Notes under the pieces: generated by a model
What the model saw: the letters and a program-made list of their open reading frames with translations, nothing else
Told to the model about the DNA's origin: nothing
The model's database searches: none
Translations under genes and position numbers: made by a program
Source: Malus domestica
Taxonomy: Eukaryota > Streptophyta > Magnoliopsida > Rosales > Rosaceae
NCBI RefSeq assembly: GCF_042453785.1
Contig: NC_091670.1
Span: 4,381,001 to 4,445,000 of the forward strand
Direction: 5' to 3'
DNA: 64,000 nt
In this document: positions 51,701 through 62,340 of the stretch, piece after piece
Layout: every line of letters starts with the position of its first letter
Position numbering within the stretch: position 1 is the first letter of the stretch

Positions 51701-52647
51701 AATCCCTATTCAAAACTGAAGCAAGCAAAACCGATGCACAACGGTACATGGATAATGTAAAGTTCCTCAAGACGAATGCAGTTTTACCTCTGACACAGCT
51801 AAGCAATGCTAAGGTTGCAAGATTACCACAAGGCTTCGTAAAAGCTCTACCAAAGGGGGTGGAACCAAGCTTTCTCCCAACCAAGAGGACCGAAGAAGGT
51901 TTTGATCTAAATGCCTACAAACTCATGTCAAAAGCTGGGTACGACTTCGCTTCTTCTTCGAATCTTGGAAAGAAGGTTTCAAACACCGTCAACAATAAAG
52001 AACGTGACCTCACTGAGACTCAAAAGAAGTTGAAGAAGCATGGTTACGGAGTTAACAACAACAAACCTGGACTTGGCTTCACACCAAATGCACCCGTGAA
52101 GATTTCAAGCAAAGCGAAAAATGCTAGCACTCAACACATTAGCGTGAGCATTGAACAAGATCGAGAGGAGCCTAAATCTGCCCCTCAAACGCCAATCTTC
52201 GATAGGATGAATCGTTCAAGACCCAGAACGTCAGCCCTTGATCACATTGGTGGTCAAAATCGAACCTCCGTCTTCAAGAGGCTTAACATGCCAACATCTC
52301 AAAGCTCTATTTTTGAAAGGTTGTCAAAACCTAGGAAGCAAAGCAACACGGCTAGCTCTCCTCCTCGTCAGTTTGCTTTGGAAAGACTTGAAGAAAACAT
52401 GAAGTTTTCTGGAAATAGGGAAACAACGTCAAAGGAAGAAAAGCTCGACAGGCTAGCAGAAAAAGGCGATATTCGAAGCTCAATTCCTTCAAGGATGAAG
52501 GGTCAAGCAATCTTGGAGGTTGACGCAAATGGACCACTGATAGTAAGAAGGCGCATCATCATCCACACGAGACAATCTTCATACCAACAAGCCCAAGAGG
52601 ATGACACTGAAGGGGAGATCCAAGACATCTTCCCCGTCACAATCTAA
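48720..52647 (+). pseudogene. Gypsy Gag-protease polyprotein, broken by one frameshift and three stops
   Basis: The ATG at 48720 opens MASKKAQVVLAANARNKS. A coiled coil (HMNEAIARLTRIVEEKDQQI) follows, then the retrotransposon Gag core (PPKFMQFDGKGNPKQHVAHF; after the break FEWYTDLEPESINSWEQLEK). A Cys/His motif CKYHRIMSHHVGKC lies near 50220, and the protease has MLVDGGSAINIMP and SYGLLLGRPWIHAN. Breaks are a shift at about 49490 with TAG at 49495, TAA at 51184-51186 and TGA at 51334-51336 (likely an old Trp). The last part to 52647 (ERLSKPRKQSNTASSPP repeats) is open. After it no RT begins. Confidence 0.9.
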
Positions 52648-54840
52648 AAAGGCAAAAGAGACGAAATCCCTAAGGAAGACGTCACTTCTATTTCTTTCGA
52701 CTCAAAGTCGCCACCTCGATCGCTGGGGGCATGCTCCAAGTCAAACGAAGTTGAAGGAGGGACTTATGTTGCTTCAAAGAAATTACACATGAAGCCTACG
52801 TCGCATTCACAAGTGCACCAATCGAAAAAAGGGCAAAGCAGCTTTCGCCAACCTCTAAAGCAATGTGAAAGTGTTGAAGATGAGGAAATTTCGACACAAA
52901 GGTCGACCATGCGCGATCTCTTATTCCTCAGAAAATTATTCAGCTACTCGGTCAAGGCTCCTTGCTATAAAGATGGCAAGGAACTCCTCTCTAGGCAGCA
53001 ACCGTCTCTTCCACAAGTTCACCAATGGGAAAAGGGGTAAAGCAGCTCATGTCAACCTCCAGAACAATGTGAAAGTGTTGGAGATAATGAAACTTTGACA
53101 CAAAGATCATCCATCCCCGTCGTGATACGTGACCTCTTCCCAGAAGACTTCTTCAACTACTCAGTCGAGGCTCTTTGCTATGAAGATTGCGAGGAACGAC
53201 TCTCCCGGATCGCTTAACAAACCAGTACAAGCTCCTCGCCTGCATGAGCCTAAACTGTTCATGGCACCAACATAAAAGGCGACAACAAACGCTCCTTGCC
53301 TGCACGAGCTGAAACTGCAAACGGCACCAAATGCTCATTGTTCGCACGAGCCTAAACTGCATAAACTAAAGCTCCTGGCTCGCAAGAGCATAAACTGTGT
53401 ACGGCACAATCATCATAAAATAAATAAATAAATAAATAAAAAATAAATAAAAAAATGCATTTGAACTACGTTATGACTTGATCTCTTCTTTGGAAGGGTA
53501 CGTAGGCGGCTTGAACATTTAATTTCGAGTTCAGTCATATCAAAATAAAAAAATAAATGTTTTATTCAAGGTGACTAATGATAGTGAATTTTATTACAAA
53601 GGCAACAATTTCTTTGTACAAAAAAATAAAATAAAATTATTACAGTTTGTTTTTAAAAAAAAAAAAAATATACAGGTTAAAGGGTCTTTCTACATTTAAG
53701 ACCCGGACCAAATCAAAGAAGACAGAAGTTGAGACCCATCAAAAGGAGGTCATCCATGCCCAAGTAACAGCCTCCAAGCCCAAATTCCCTCCCACTTCCT
53801 GCAAGTTCTCGATTCGTCCAGGCTCGTCTCTCCAAAGCTAGCGAGCCCAACCACATCCAGGCCCAATCTCCACGCGTCTCCCTTCAGCTCTTCTCTACCG
53901 ACAGAAAAAGAGTCAAAGCCCAGGCCTCTCTCCAATTTACTGGCCCAGAAGCCCAGAGACCGGCTGATGCCATAGGCCACGCAAGAGGCCCATTCTGCTT
54001 CTTCTTCATCGATAGGATCATGTTGATGACCTTCAACGTGCCGGATTCGTCAAGGTCGACCTAGCCGCACTCTCTGATTTCACCCAGCTGCAAATCCAAA
54101 TGACTCGGACACCAACCATCATCTTCACCTCTCTCTTCTCCACCTGCGTTGCTCTCTTCCCCACTTCTCTCTCCTCAAGCAGCACCCAACCAAGTGGACA
54201 ATGCGAAGTTAGACGAAACGAAGAGATCGAGTCGGACCCCAACCTGTCATTCGAGTGACCCAGGACCCAAGTTCATTTTTTTTTCTCGAGCATTTTCATT
54301 CTCGAGACATCAAACAGCGCTGACTAGAAGTGATTTTCAAGATCTCTCTGCAGGTCACCATTCACACCGCTACGAAGCTTCCCAGTCGTCTGACTGGTCG
54401 TGACGTTGTTGCACCAACCTCTCTTCTCTCTATCTTTCTCACACCCAAGAGGAAGATCCGCCTCCCTCGCTGCTTAATGTACCCAATCAATCTCACTAGG
54501 TATAGAATCGGCGGTGAAGAATTGGAAGAAAGACGACATATTTCAGCTACGTTGAGAAATTGGGAAGAACCCATTTTCTCAATTCGCGAGATTATGCAGC
54601 AACCAGCAGTTGGATGAGCTGGAGGATCCCTCTCCAAGTTATTCTTCTCCTCCGCTTTCATCTTCAACCACTTCCTCGTCATCAATATCCTCGCCGCTTA
54701 TCTATCGCTCCGCCGACACACCCAATCGCAGCAAGACTTGCGAATCTCCTCCATCTTCTTCCCGGTCGTCTGCCTGGCCATGATGTCGCTCAGCGCAACA
54801 ACCATCAAACCCCTATCAACAAATTGATGACAATGATGAT
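52648..54840 (+). other. Repeat-rich non-coding region after gag-protease
   Basis: No conserved domain is found. It holds a tandem duplication of about 205 bp (52807-53017 and 53018-53215), then about four units of about 45 bp with GCACGAGCCTAAACTGCA-type cores (53220-53400). Next are a poly-purine/TAAATAAA tract (53420-53460), a GGGTACGTAGGCGGCTTGAAC motif of the kind seen in plant gypsy 3' regions (about 53497), and a C/T-rich segment (53700-54840) with TCTTC-rich sequence resembling transcript or UTR sequence of unknown origin. Confidence 0.55.
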
Positions 54841-55134
54841 GAAATCGAAGTTGTGAAGTCCCTGCCAGAGCCACTTCGTGAATTTGCTTCGAAGTTTCCT
54901 ATTGAATTGGCTTCAAAAGCTGCATCATCCAATCTGGTGTTTACAGAGCTTGTTAATTGCTTCTCGAAGATGGGCTTGTCGTACTTGATTCCAGATGCCC
55001 AAGTTCAGACCGCTGGAGATTCGGGCAAGCAAAGCGGTGCTTCTAAGAGTCGTGTGGATCCCTTAGCTGCTTCTAAGTCAAACGATCTGAAAAGTCGTGG
55101 CAGCGCAGTGGTCGAAGACGCGGAGGGGTTGTAG
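54841..55134 (+). pseudogene. Unrecognised protein-coding-like segment, possibly captured
   Basis: The open frame reads SLPEPLREFASKFPIELASK, then SSNLVFTELVNCFSKMGLSY, and ends in a Ser/Lys-rich tail before TAG at 55132. It has ordinary host-like codon use and no retroelement motif. Its position between gag-protease and the antisense ORF suggests a host fragment carried by the element, but I do not recognise the donor and no start context is evident. Confidence 0.35.
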
Positions 55135-56593
55135 AGGCAATGGATGGAGAACACGAATGAAAGACTCGTCAGGAATCTTCCCCGACAGGATCACGACAAC
55201 GTCGTCGCAGGGGTGCACCACCTTGCGGGTGGCAGAGTTGCTGGTGTCAAGGCTTGGGACAGAGACATCTTTCCAGGTAGAGTGGCAGCAGACGGTGCGA
55301 CAACATCTGATCTAACGACAAAAGGCTGAAGTGTCTGAGTTTGTGCGACTCGGTCGAGTTCCTGAATGCATTGAAGCTTGAGGAATGACGTGAATGATAT
55401 GGGCATGTTTCTTGTTTCTAAGGGCTGCAAAGGTCTACAGTCAGTAAGACTCTATGGGTTCTCCAAAGTCAGTGACCGCCGTCAAACGACTAGCCGGTCA
55501 TGAGCTCGACGACTTACACTCTGCCTTAAGCTCTAGCTGCTTCTGCACCTCCGTCATGGCTGCTGCCTTTGAATGTGATTGACAAAACCAAAGTTTGTCA
55601 ACTGACACCCAAAGACCTCCTCCATCTTCTTGCCTCTGCTGCTGCATTTGAAACCGGAAAAAAAAAAAAAAAAAAAAACTTCAACGACCACTGTCAAACG
55701 ACTAGCCGATCATGAAGCTCGACGCTTTGCACCGCTTCAGTACCTCCAACTTCTCCTTTCCCGCTACAGGTGGCCGCTTTTCGTCCGATGCTGCGCACAT
55801 ATATATACATATATAAATCATAAAAAAATAAAAAAAAATAAAAATAAAAAGGAAAAAAAAAATTGGTGCAGTGGCGATGCAAGGCGATGCAAGGCAACAA
55901 GCAACGCAGTGGCTGAAGCTGTGTAATGAGTGTACAAGCAAAGGAGCAATCCCATATATGTATAATAATGGTCTCCTGAGAAGCAAATGAAATGCAGTGA
56001 CTATTCAAATGCAGGTCCATGACTGTGCAGTCCATGATGATCTCTCAAGCGTCACTGACCCACATAAGCAAAAGAATGTGATAAGGTGACTGTGCAAACG
56101 ACCACCTGTGCCTGGAAAAGAAAAACCAAAATGAGAGGTGATGGGATGGTGCATTGGGAAAATATGATTGTGTACAAAAAGAAAGTGCCAACTAAAAGAA
56201 AGTGCTAGCTATTGTTAAGTAAAATGGTGCACTGGGAAAATATGATTGTGTACAAAAAAGAAAGTGCCAACTAAAAGAAAGTGCCAGCTATAGCTACTGT
56301 TAAGTAAAATGGTGCACTAGGAAAAAAAAAGGGTGAAAGAATAATGCATTAGTCACCATCTAAAAATGGGTGTGTTAGGCACCATCTAAAAAAAAAAAAA
56401 AAAAAAAAAGAAAAAAAAAGAAGAAGGAAGTAACGCATTTTAGTCAGATATACGTTTTATTTGTATTTAGCACAACATACTGAATAAAATAAAGCATATC
56501 CATTGATATCTAAAATGCATTAAGAGAAATAAAGTCCATTTTATTTATTTTTCTGGAAATTTACATAAATTTGCATTATACATAAAAAAAAAG
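55135..56593 (+). other. Non-coding interior with simple and tandem repeats
   Basis: Two related blocks with CCGTCAAACGACTAGCC (55470) and CTGTCAAACGACTAGCC (55690) mark a duplication. Poly-A tracts lie at 55660-55678, 55826-55860 and 56390-56420. 56130-56330 holds two to three units of about 80 bp with GAAAGTGCCAACTAAAAGAAAG cores. No coding signal is seen. Confidence 0.5.
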
Positions 56594-57232
56594 TCAAATC
56601 AAATTTACAGGAAGGGATCTTCGAGGATGATTAGGTGGCGCCTCATCACTCGGCGGAGCTCCAGAAAGACGAAGCACAAGAGATTGATTATCTGGAGCTT
56701 CAACACTTGGTGAAGCGCCAGAGGACGAAGGCAGAAGTTGCCGCTGGAGTAACGCCACAAACATCTGATGATCACTCTGAATCCGAACTTTGGACTCCTG
56801 CAGCTGGTCAAGCTTCATCTTCATGCTTGTTAAATTAGTTGCGAGCATGTGCAACTCTTTATTCTCATGCCTAAGCACTCTGACCTCTTGCCGAAGACTG
56901 GCCATCTCAGCCATCAATGACTCAACCTGACGAGATCGAGCAAGAAGGCGTTGGCCCATGTTTGAAACTGAGCCTGCACATCGGACGCTGTAGGCCAGAG
57001 AGTCCTGAACAGCCAGTTCGTCGGACCGCCTGGAAAGTATCCTAGTGTCTCTAGGAGTGAGAAGATTTATGGCCACCACCGAAGCGGTTGTATCGTTCAT
57101 CATCATAGAATCCCCAACTGTAAGAGGACCATTGGGAGATACGAAGGATGGCTGCCAAATGTTGTTTGAAGAAGATATGTCATTATCTTCCCCGACATTC
57201 AAGTTAAGACGACGGTCAGAAGGGCAAGACAT
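56594..57232 (-). CDS. Antisense ORF in the gypsy element encoding a coiled-coil protein
   Basis: The ATG at 57232 (minus) opens MSCPSDRRLNLNVGEDNDIS, and the frame is open for 212 codons to TGA at 56594. Residues about 60-90 read LTPRDTRILSRRSDELAVQD. A coiled coil (about 97-165) includes RQVESLMAEMASLRQEVRV and LRHENKELHMLATNLTSMK. The C-terminus is Pro/Ser-rich, with repeats such as SGAPPSDEAPP. I recall similar predicted proteins in Rosaceae genomes. Antisense ORFs between pol and the 3' LTR are known in Tat elements (for example maize Grande). The function is unknown. The complete frame, inside an element whose sense frame is broken, suggests it was maintained until recently. Confidence 0.72.
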   Translation of the reverse strand: MSCPSDRRLNLNVGEDNDISSSNNIWQPSFVSPNGPLTVGDSMMMNDTTASVVAINLLTPRDTRILSRRSDELAVQDSLAYSVRCAGSVSNMGQRLLARSRQVESLMAEMASLRQEVRVLRHENKELHMLATNLTSMKMKLDQLQESKVRIQSDHQMFVALLQRQLLPSSSGASPSVEAPDNQSLVLRLSGAPPSDEAPPNHPRRSLPVNLI

Positions 57233-57340
57233 TTTCGAATGTGTGAAGAAAAATAAGAGGTCGGACATATCAAGTTCTTAGAAGTGCAAGTAAGGAGCTT
57301 CTACATGCGGAAAATTCAAGTGTGCTTTGGAATATGATGC

Positions 57341-57703
57341 GTGCCTCTCGTTAAAAATCAGCACTCGACGAAGCTTCAGAAATTGAAGAGGCGAGTTCAG
57401 AAATCGAAGAGGCAAGCTCAAAGATCGAAGAGAAGTCTGTTTTCTCAAAAGCTGGGCTGCTCAGAAACCACGGGCCGATCTCAGAAATTGAAGAGGCACT
57501 TGCTTTTTTCAGACGTGTCATCACCTGTCACATGCACACTCAGCTTTGCGAAAATCATGGATAATTTGTCGAAGCGCCAATTTCAGATATCGAAGAGGCG
57601 CCAGTCTTTTTCAGCCTCGTCAGCACCTGTCACATGCACACTCAGCTTTGCGGAAATTACGGGCAATTTGTCGAAGATTTCTGATGAAGAAGAAAGCACG
57701 TGA
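57341..57703 (+). repeat. Short tandem repeats (GAAATCGAAGAGGC units) and a 106-bp duplication
   Basis: 21-bp-like units TCAGAAATTGAAGAGGCGAG and relatives recur at 57375-57500. A block with CACCTGTCACATGCACACTC occurs at about 57521 and again at about 57626. The open frame across them follows from the repeat and shows no known domain. Confidence 0.7.
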
Positions 57704-57954
57704 AGCCATACTGATCAATCACTCAATGGTTGCCGACACGAGTGAAAGAATAGTACCTCTACAGGTATTAAAGAACTTCCTATAATTGTCCACCTTCACC
57801 ATCCATAGCAAGGCAGACCTGCAAAAATGCCCAATCCTTCCTCATTTCCGAAAGTACACTCTCAGTAGAGCCGCTCGAAATACCCAGTTTTCTTCCTCTC
57901 CTGGAATACCTCTACAAACAAATGACACCAAAACAAAAGTATCTCATATCACCA

Positions 57955-58690
57955 GGGTAGAAAGCAAGAGTATCTCATATCATGCTTTCTCCCTGTCATT
58001 TCCTTTGTCCTTGTTCTTACCTGCAAAGACAAGGATAAAGAAAGCAATATGTCGGAACCTCCACTCAAACTCCGGGTAAGGAATCGACTACCTGGAACCT
58101 TTGCCTGGTTGCTTACCTGGTTTTGCTCTTGAGTACTCGTCTTCAGTTGCTGATGTACTTCCGAAGAAGATGCCATATTTGCCCGGAGAACAGATAAGGC
58201 AAGTGAAAATGATACCTTGAAGCATGTGGAAACAACGTGCTGATTTCATTCAAGATCAAGTCTCCCATTCCTTGCACAATCAACCAACCCAGCAGAAGGA
58301 GTCTGAGTTGAATCCAAGAGCTCGAGAAGTTTCAACAAACATATGGACAACACCATCGTCGAAGAGCAAAGCCTCGCTGTGCAACGCTGTCAAATCGCCA
58401 CCACTTCTTCGAAAGCAAGAGTATTTCATATCATGCTTTCTCCCTATTCTTTTCTTTGTCCTTATTCTTACCTGCGGGACAAGGAGAAAGAAAGCAATCA
58501 GACAGCACTTGGTATCAATCTTCCGATCTAGAACCAACTGCTTGGAACCCTTCCCTGATTGCTTACCTAGCACTGCTCTCGAAGTACCTATTGTTTCAAC
58601 ATCTTATGCTTCTAGAGAAAATACCACATCTGCCTGAAGAACAGATAAGGCAAGGGAAAATGATACATTGAAGCATGTAGATACAAGCAC
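57955..58690 (+). repeat. Tandem repeat with period of about 450 bp
   Basis: 57961-58225 and 58411-58680 align: both contain AAGAGTAT(C/T)TCATATCATGC, then CTTTGTCCTT(G/A)TTCTTACCTG, GAACAGATAAGGCAAG and TTGAAGCATGT. A third, shorter relative starts near 58690. They lie in the 3' non-coding region of the gypsy element. Confidence 0.75.
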
Positions 58691-58979
58691 AACAAAGCAC
58701 GTGCCGATTCATCCGCTACTTCTTCAAAATCAAAATTATCTCATATCATTAGGGTTGCAATCACTCTGGGTTTGGTGGACCTGTTTCGACCCTCAAATTC
58801 TTAGGTCAGCTCGCTAGGCGTTATGAGCTGCACGTGCCGATTTACCACCCTTGAATCAAATCCTTAAAGATCAAGTCACCAACTGGAAGAAGCGTCCATC
58901 ACTCTTGAAGATCATACCGTTGACCAAACTGCTCAGGTGTGAATTAGAAAGATTGAACAAAGAAACAGGCCATCACCTA

Positions 58980-59586
58980 CACCTTATGACTGCTTGCCAT
59001 GTGTTCGAGTCAACCTTCAAGAATCAAGTCTCAACGGCCCTTGAAGAAGCTTCCAGCCAAAGTCAAGATCAAGCCTCGACGGCCCTTAAAGAAATCACAA
59101 GTCCAATTCAAGATCAAGTGTCCACCACCCTTGAATCAAATCCAGTTCAAGAATAAGCCTGTGGAAAGTCAACAATTGGAGGAAACCAGAAAATCCTCCA
59201 ACCCAGTTCAAGAATAAGCCTGTGGAAAGTCAACAATTTGAGGAAACCAGAAACTCCTCTGAACCAGTTCAAGATCAAAGCTATGGAAAGTCAACAAGTG
59301 CAACAAAATACGTGCTGATTCACCCACTATCAAAGCAAAAGATCATCTACCACATGAAGCTCTTTGTGGTCTAATTTCAACCTTCAAGATCAAGCCTCAA
59401 CGACCTTTGAAGAAATTTCAAACAAAGTTCAAGATCAAGCCCCAACGGCCCTTGAAGAAATTACCAACCCAGTTCAAGATCAAGCCTCAACGGCCCTTGG
59501 ATCAACATCTGCAGTAAGGGACTTCAAAACGCATCTTCTACACGTGACAAGCACATGTATACGACGCGCCTTGAAGTGGGGGCATT
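58980..59586 (+). repeat. CAACGGCCCTTGAAGAA repeat array and polypurine tract
   Basis: At least six imperfect units of about 40-45 bp, each with TCAAG(C/T)C..(A/C)CGGCCCTT, lie at 59020-59130 and 59390-59510. Two copies of AAGAATAAGCCTGTGGAAAG lie between them. The same unit is present in both LTRs. The array ends in the polypurine tract GAAGTGGGGGCATT (about 59573-59586) that primes the 3' LTR. Confidence 0.82.
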
Positions 59587-60291
59587 TGTAGACATCGAAA
59601 TTTCAGTAAAATAAATGTTGATCAATAATTAAAATTTCAACGTTTATGTGTCACATAAATTTTACACATAGCATGTGACTAAACGAAAAATCAAAATAAA
59701 TCGGAAAAGTCATCAAACGGGACACATGTCAACACCTGGCAGAAATGATTTATTTCATCTGATTATTTAAATCCAAAAAAAATCAAGTTTTGGAATTCTA
59801 TAAATAGAAGGCCAAGGCATTCATTTTTAGAAACCAATTCATCACCAATTCACCTCACACCACAACCTTGAAGCTTTGAAACTCCAAGGCCAAGCAAATC
59901 CCGAAGGATCAAGAAAGCTTTCTTCGTTCTTCGTCAAATCCTCATTCAAAAGCAAGCCCCAACGGTCCTTGAAGAACTTCCACTAATTCAAGATCAAGCC
60001 TCCCCCCTCACGGCCCTTGAAGAAAGTGTTCATCATTCATCATTCATTCATCCCTAGATCAAAGCCCCGACGGCCCTTTGGATCAACGACGTCAACAAAT
60101 CCGCACAACTGTTTATCCTAAGATCAAGCCCCGACGGCCCTTTGGATCAACAACATCAAATCCACCCATTACAAAGATAGAATCAGAGGCTAAATTTGTA
60201 GAAGAGATTGTAACCCCTAAATCATCAATACAAATATTATTTTGTACACGTGTTTCTTGTCTCGTTCATTGCAGGAATTTCTATGTATACA
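59587..60291 (+). repeat. 3' LTR of the 12.3 kb gypsy element
   Basis: 705 bp against 631 bp for the 5' LTR. The extra length is mainly a tandem copy of a segment with GATCAAGCCCCGACGGCCC near 60057-60150, and a 12-bp addition near 59838. The promoter-like CTATAAATAG is kept. It is followed by target duplication AAGTC and then the resumed copia frame. Confidence 0.92.
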
Positions 60292-61930
60292 AAGTCCATA
60301 CATCCGAATGAATTAATTGTAAAGGAAAAGTTGACCTAGAACTAGACAAAGTAAAGGGTAACTTGTGACTCTTGCCGAGTGGACAGGAGTGACAAAAGTC
60401 ACTAGTTACAACACCATTCACGGGTAATTTATTCTTGAAAATTAAAGAATTCAAAACATGAGTTGATGGATGACCTAATCTAGAGTGCCAAACATGATTG
60501 GACACCCTAGCACCTATGAATGCAGAGACTCCTTTATTGCATGATGAAATACTCGAAAAAGGGTAGAAACCATCTCTACTCAGGCCTTGGAAAAGCGTCT
60601 TCCCCGTGTGAAGATCCTGAACACCATAGGAATTTGGATATAAGGTTAGGGAACAGTTGTTGTCAGTTGTACATTTATGAATGGAGATGACGTTGGTGGA
60701 TGCAGTAGGGCAAAATAGTGTGTTGGGTAATTTAAAAATGGCTTTGGGTGTGCGAATGCAAGAGTTTCCAATATGAGAGATGTGCAAACCTGTTCCACCT
60801 ACTACATCATTGACTTGGTCAGTACCATGGTAAGGACAAAGATTAAACACCTGAGCTGGATCATTGGTGATGTGGGCATTGGCACCAGAGTCGAAAAGCC
60901 AATTCTGGAGAGCTGGAGCACTGGCAGAGGCAAGGGGAACACCAGCAGTATAGGCTTGAAGTTTTGGCGCTGGAACACGCCCTTCATAAGACAAGTTGAG
61001 ACGGTTGAAACAACCGATTGCCGAATGACCATGTATATTACAAATTTGGCATTGGATCCGACCAGTAGGAAAAGAACTTGGAGACTGACCAAGAAGACCA
61101 TCAGGTTGGCGAGAGTGAGAATGTTGGTGAGATCCATGATGAGAACCTGGGGAGTTGCATGGCCGAGAAGAGGACCCACAACCACCAGTGGGACTGTTGC
61201 GACCTCAGAATGTAGAAGATGAGCCACGACCGCGAAAACTGGGAGATGAACGACCACCATTGCGAACTGCAGCAAAGGCAGTTGGGTCGGTGTCAGTGGT
61301 AAAAGCAGAACGCAATTTCTGTCTTCTTTCAGCGCCAAGGAAGAGTGCTTCCAAAGCACTGTAGGTGATGGCCTCGTCACGAGCTTGAGCGGAGGCAACC
61401 GTGCTCTCATAAATAGGACCAACATTGTTAAGGATGATGGCGACAATGTCGGAGTCTGAAACAGGAGCACCAAAGAGAGAGAGTCTCTGCTAGACAATTG
61501 ATTTTATCTAAAAATTCAGAAATGGAGGAATCACCTCTGTGAGTATTCATCAACTCACTGTGAAGCTAAAGAAGATGGCCGGTTGACTGAGAGGCATAGC
61601 GGTCACGGAGGGTTGTCCAAGCAGAGTGAGAACTGGTTTTCCTAATTAAACCAGCAAGGACAGTGGGGTGAACAGAAAAATTAATCCAGGACAGAACTGT
61701 AGCATCCTGTTGAATCCAGGTTTCGAAGTCAGGATTGACTTTGTCAGTGATGTTGCCATCTGCATCTTGCAGAAATGCTGGGGGGCATTGACTGGTGCCA
61801 TCGACAAAAGAGACAAGATTGCGACTGCGGAGAAGAGGAAGCATCTGAACTTGCCAGAGAGGGTAGTTGGTACGATCAAGTTTAAGGGTGAGAAAATTGG
61901 AGGCATTAGGTAAGGGAGAAGAAGAGGACG
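60292..61930 (-). pseudogene. Truncated Ty1/copia element: Gag, protease, GAG-pre-integrase and integrase start
   Basis: In the minus sense Gag is seen from about 61930 (DFETWIQQDATVLSWINFSV, SAWTTLRDRYASQSTGH). A TAG lies near 61568, and a zinc knuckle CQICNIHGHSAIGC near 61050 follows a stop around 61205. The protease reads NWLFDSGANAHIT, GAG-pre-integrase HVWHSRLGHPSTHVLN, CHSCPLGKSHKLPF, and the integrase start LIHSDVWT, where the 12.3 kb gypsy element interrupts. The frame resumes at 48021. The combined element lacks its RT half. Confidence 0.9.
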
Positions 61931-61967
61931 CATGAAGAAAAAAAATTTGTTTTGTCGTGAGACTTTA

Positions 61968-61981
61968 GCTCTGAGATACCA
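61968..61981 (-). promoter_or_regulatory. Primer-binding site of the minus-strand copia element
   Basis: In the minus sense TGGTATCTCAGAGC, close to the copia consensus TGGTATCAGAGC with a two-base insertion. It fixes the inner edge of the 5' LTR at 61982. Confidence 0.75.
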
Positions 61982-62160
61982 TGAAAGAATTCAAGCTAGG
62001 GTTGAAATAATCAATTGCATAAGCTCAACTCAATTAATTATGAGCGAGTCATGTACTTCATTATATAGGCTTTACAAGATTACAATGAATCTGTTATCAG
62101 AATTACAATCGAATTCAAATTACAAAAATACATAACAGAAAGCTAAGGTACACTGTGATG
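61982..62160 (-). repeat. Probable 5' LTR of the minus-strand copia element (outer edge uncertain)
   Basis: Directly outside the primer-binding site, the minus sense ends in GAATTCTTTCA and contains a probable TATA segment (CCTATATAATGAAG). The matching 3' LTR is missing, so the outer boundary cannot be set by comparison. Sequence beyond about 62160 looks protein-coding on the same strand and may be another element. Confidence 0.5.
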
Positions 62161-62340
62161 ATAGAGTCATGTTGAAGGAGGACTATGATCCTTCTCAATC
62201 TGTTGAGGACATCGTGTGTTATCCAAACTCTGTGTTGGAGTAGTTGAGTGAGAACCATATACTACGGACTGTGGTTGCTGAGTTGACAAGGATTGCTGAC
62301 ATGGAGAACCTGTAGAATTATTAGGTTTATCAATTACAAG
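62161..62340 (-). pseudogene. Ser/Gln/Pro-rich linker-like reading
   Basis: The minus-strand reading STGSPCQQSLSTQQPQSVVY then TPTQSLDNTRCPQQ resembles the low-complexity linker between integrase and RT in copia elements. It lies outside the copia LTR, so it could be part of a second copia or of the pre-insertion site. It is supported only by composition. Confidence 0.3.

Larger units (their letters stand above)
48022..60291 (+). mobile_element. 12.3 kb non-autonomous Ty3/gypsy (probable Tat) element: gag-protease only, antisense ORF, no RT or integrase
   Basis: The LTRs at 48022-48652 and 59587-60291 start TGTAGACATC and end TTACA/ATACA. The target duplication AAGTC is perfect (48017-48021 and 60292-60296). 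A polypurine tract GAAGTGGGGGCATT precedes the 3' LTR. The sense coding part is gag-protease (48720-52647). The next 6.9 kb contains repeats, an antisense ORF and no recognisable reverse transcriptase, RNase H or integrase motif. It is inserted in the copia element between the codons for VWT and S. Confidence 0.93.

Noticed and set aside
58980..59510. CRISPR-like array of short repeats
   Set aside because: Units are imperfect, spacers are not unique, and the array lies within a plant LTR element that shares the unit in its LTRs.
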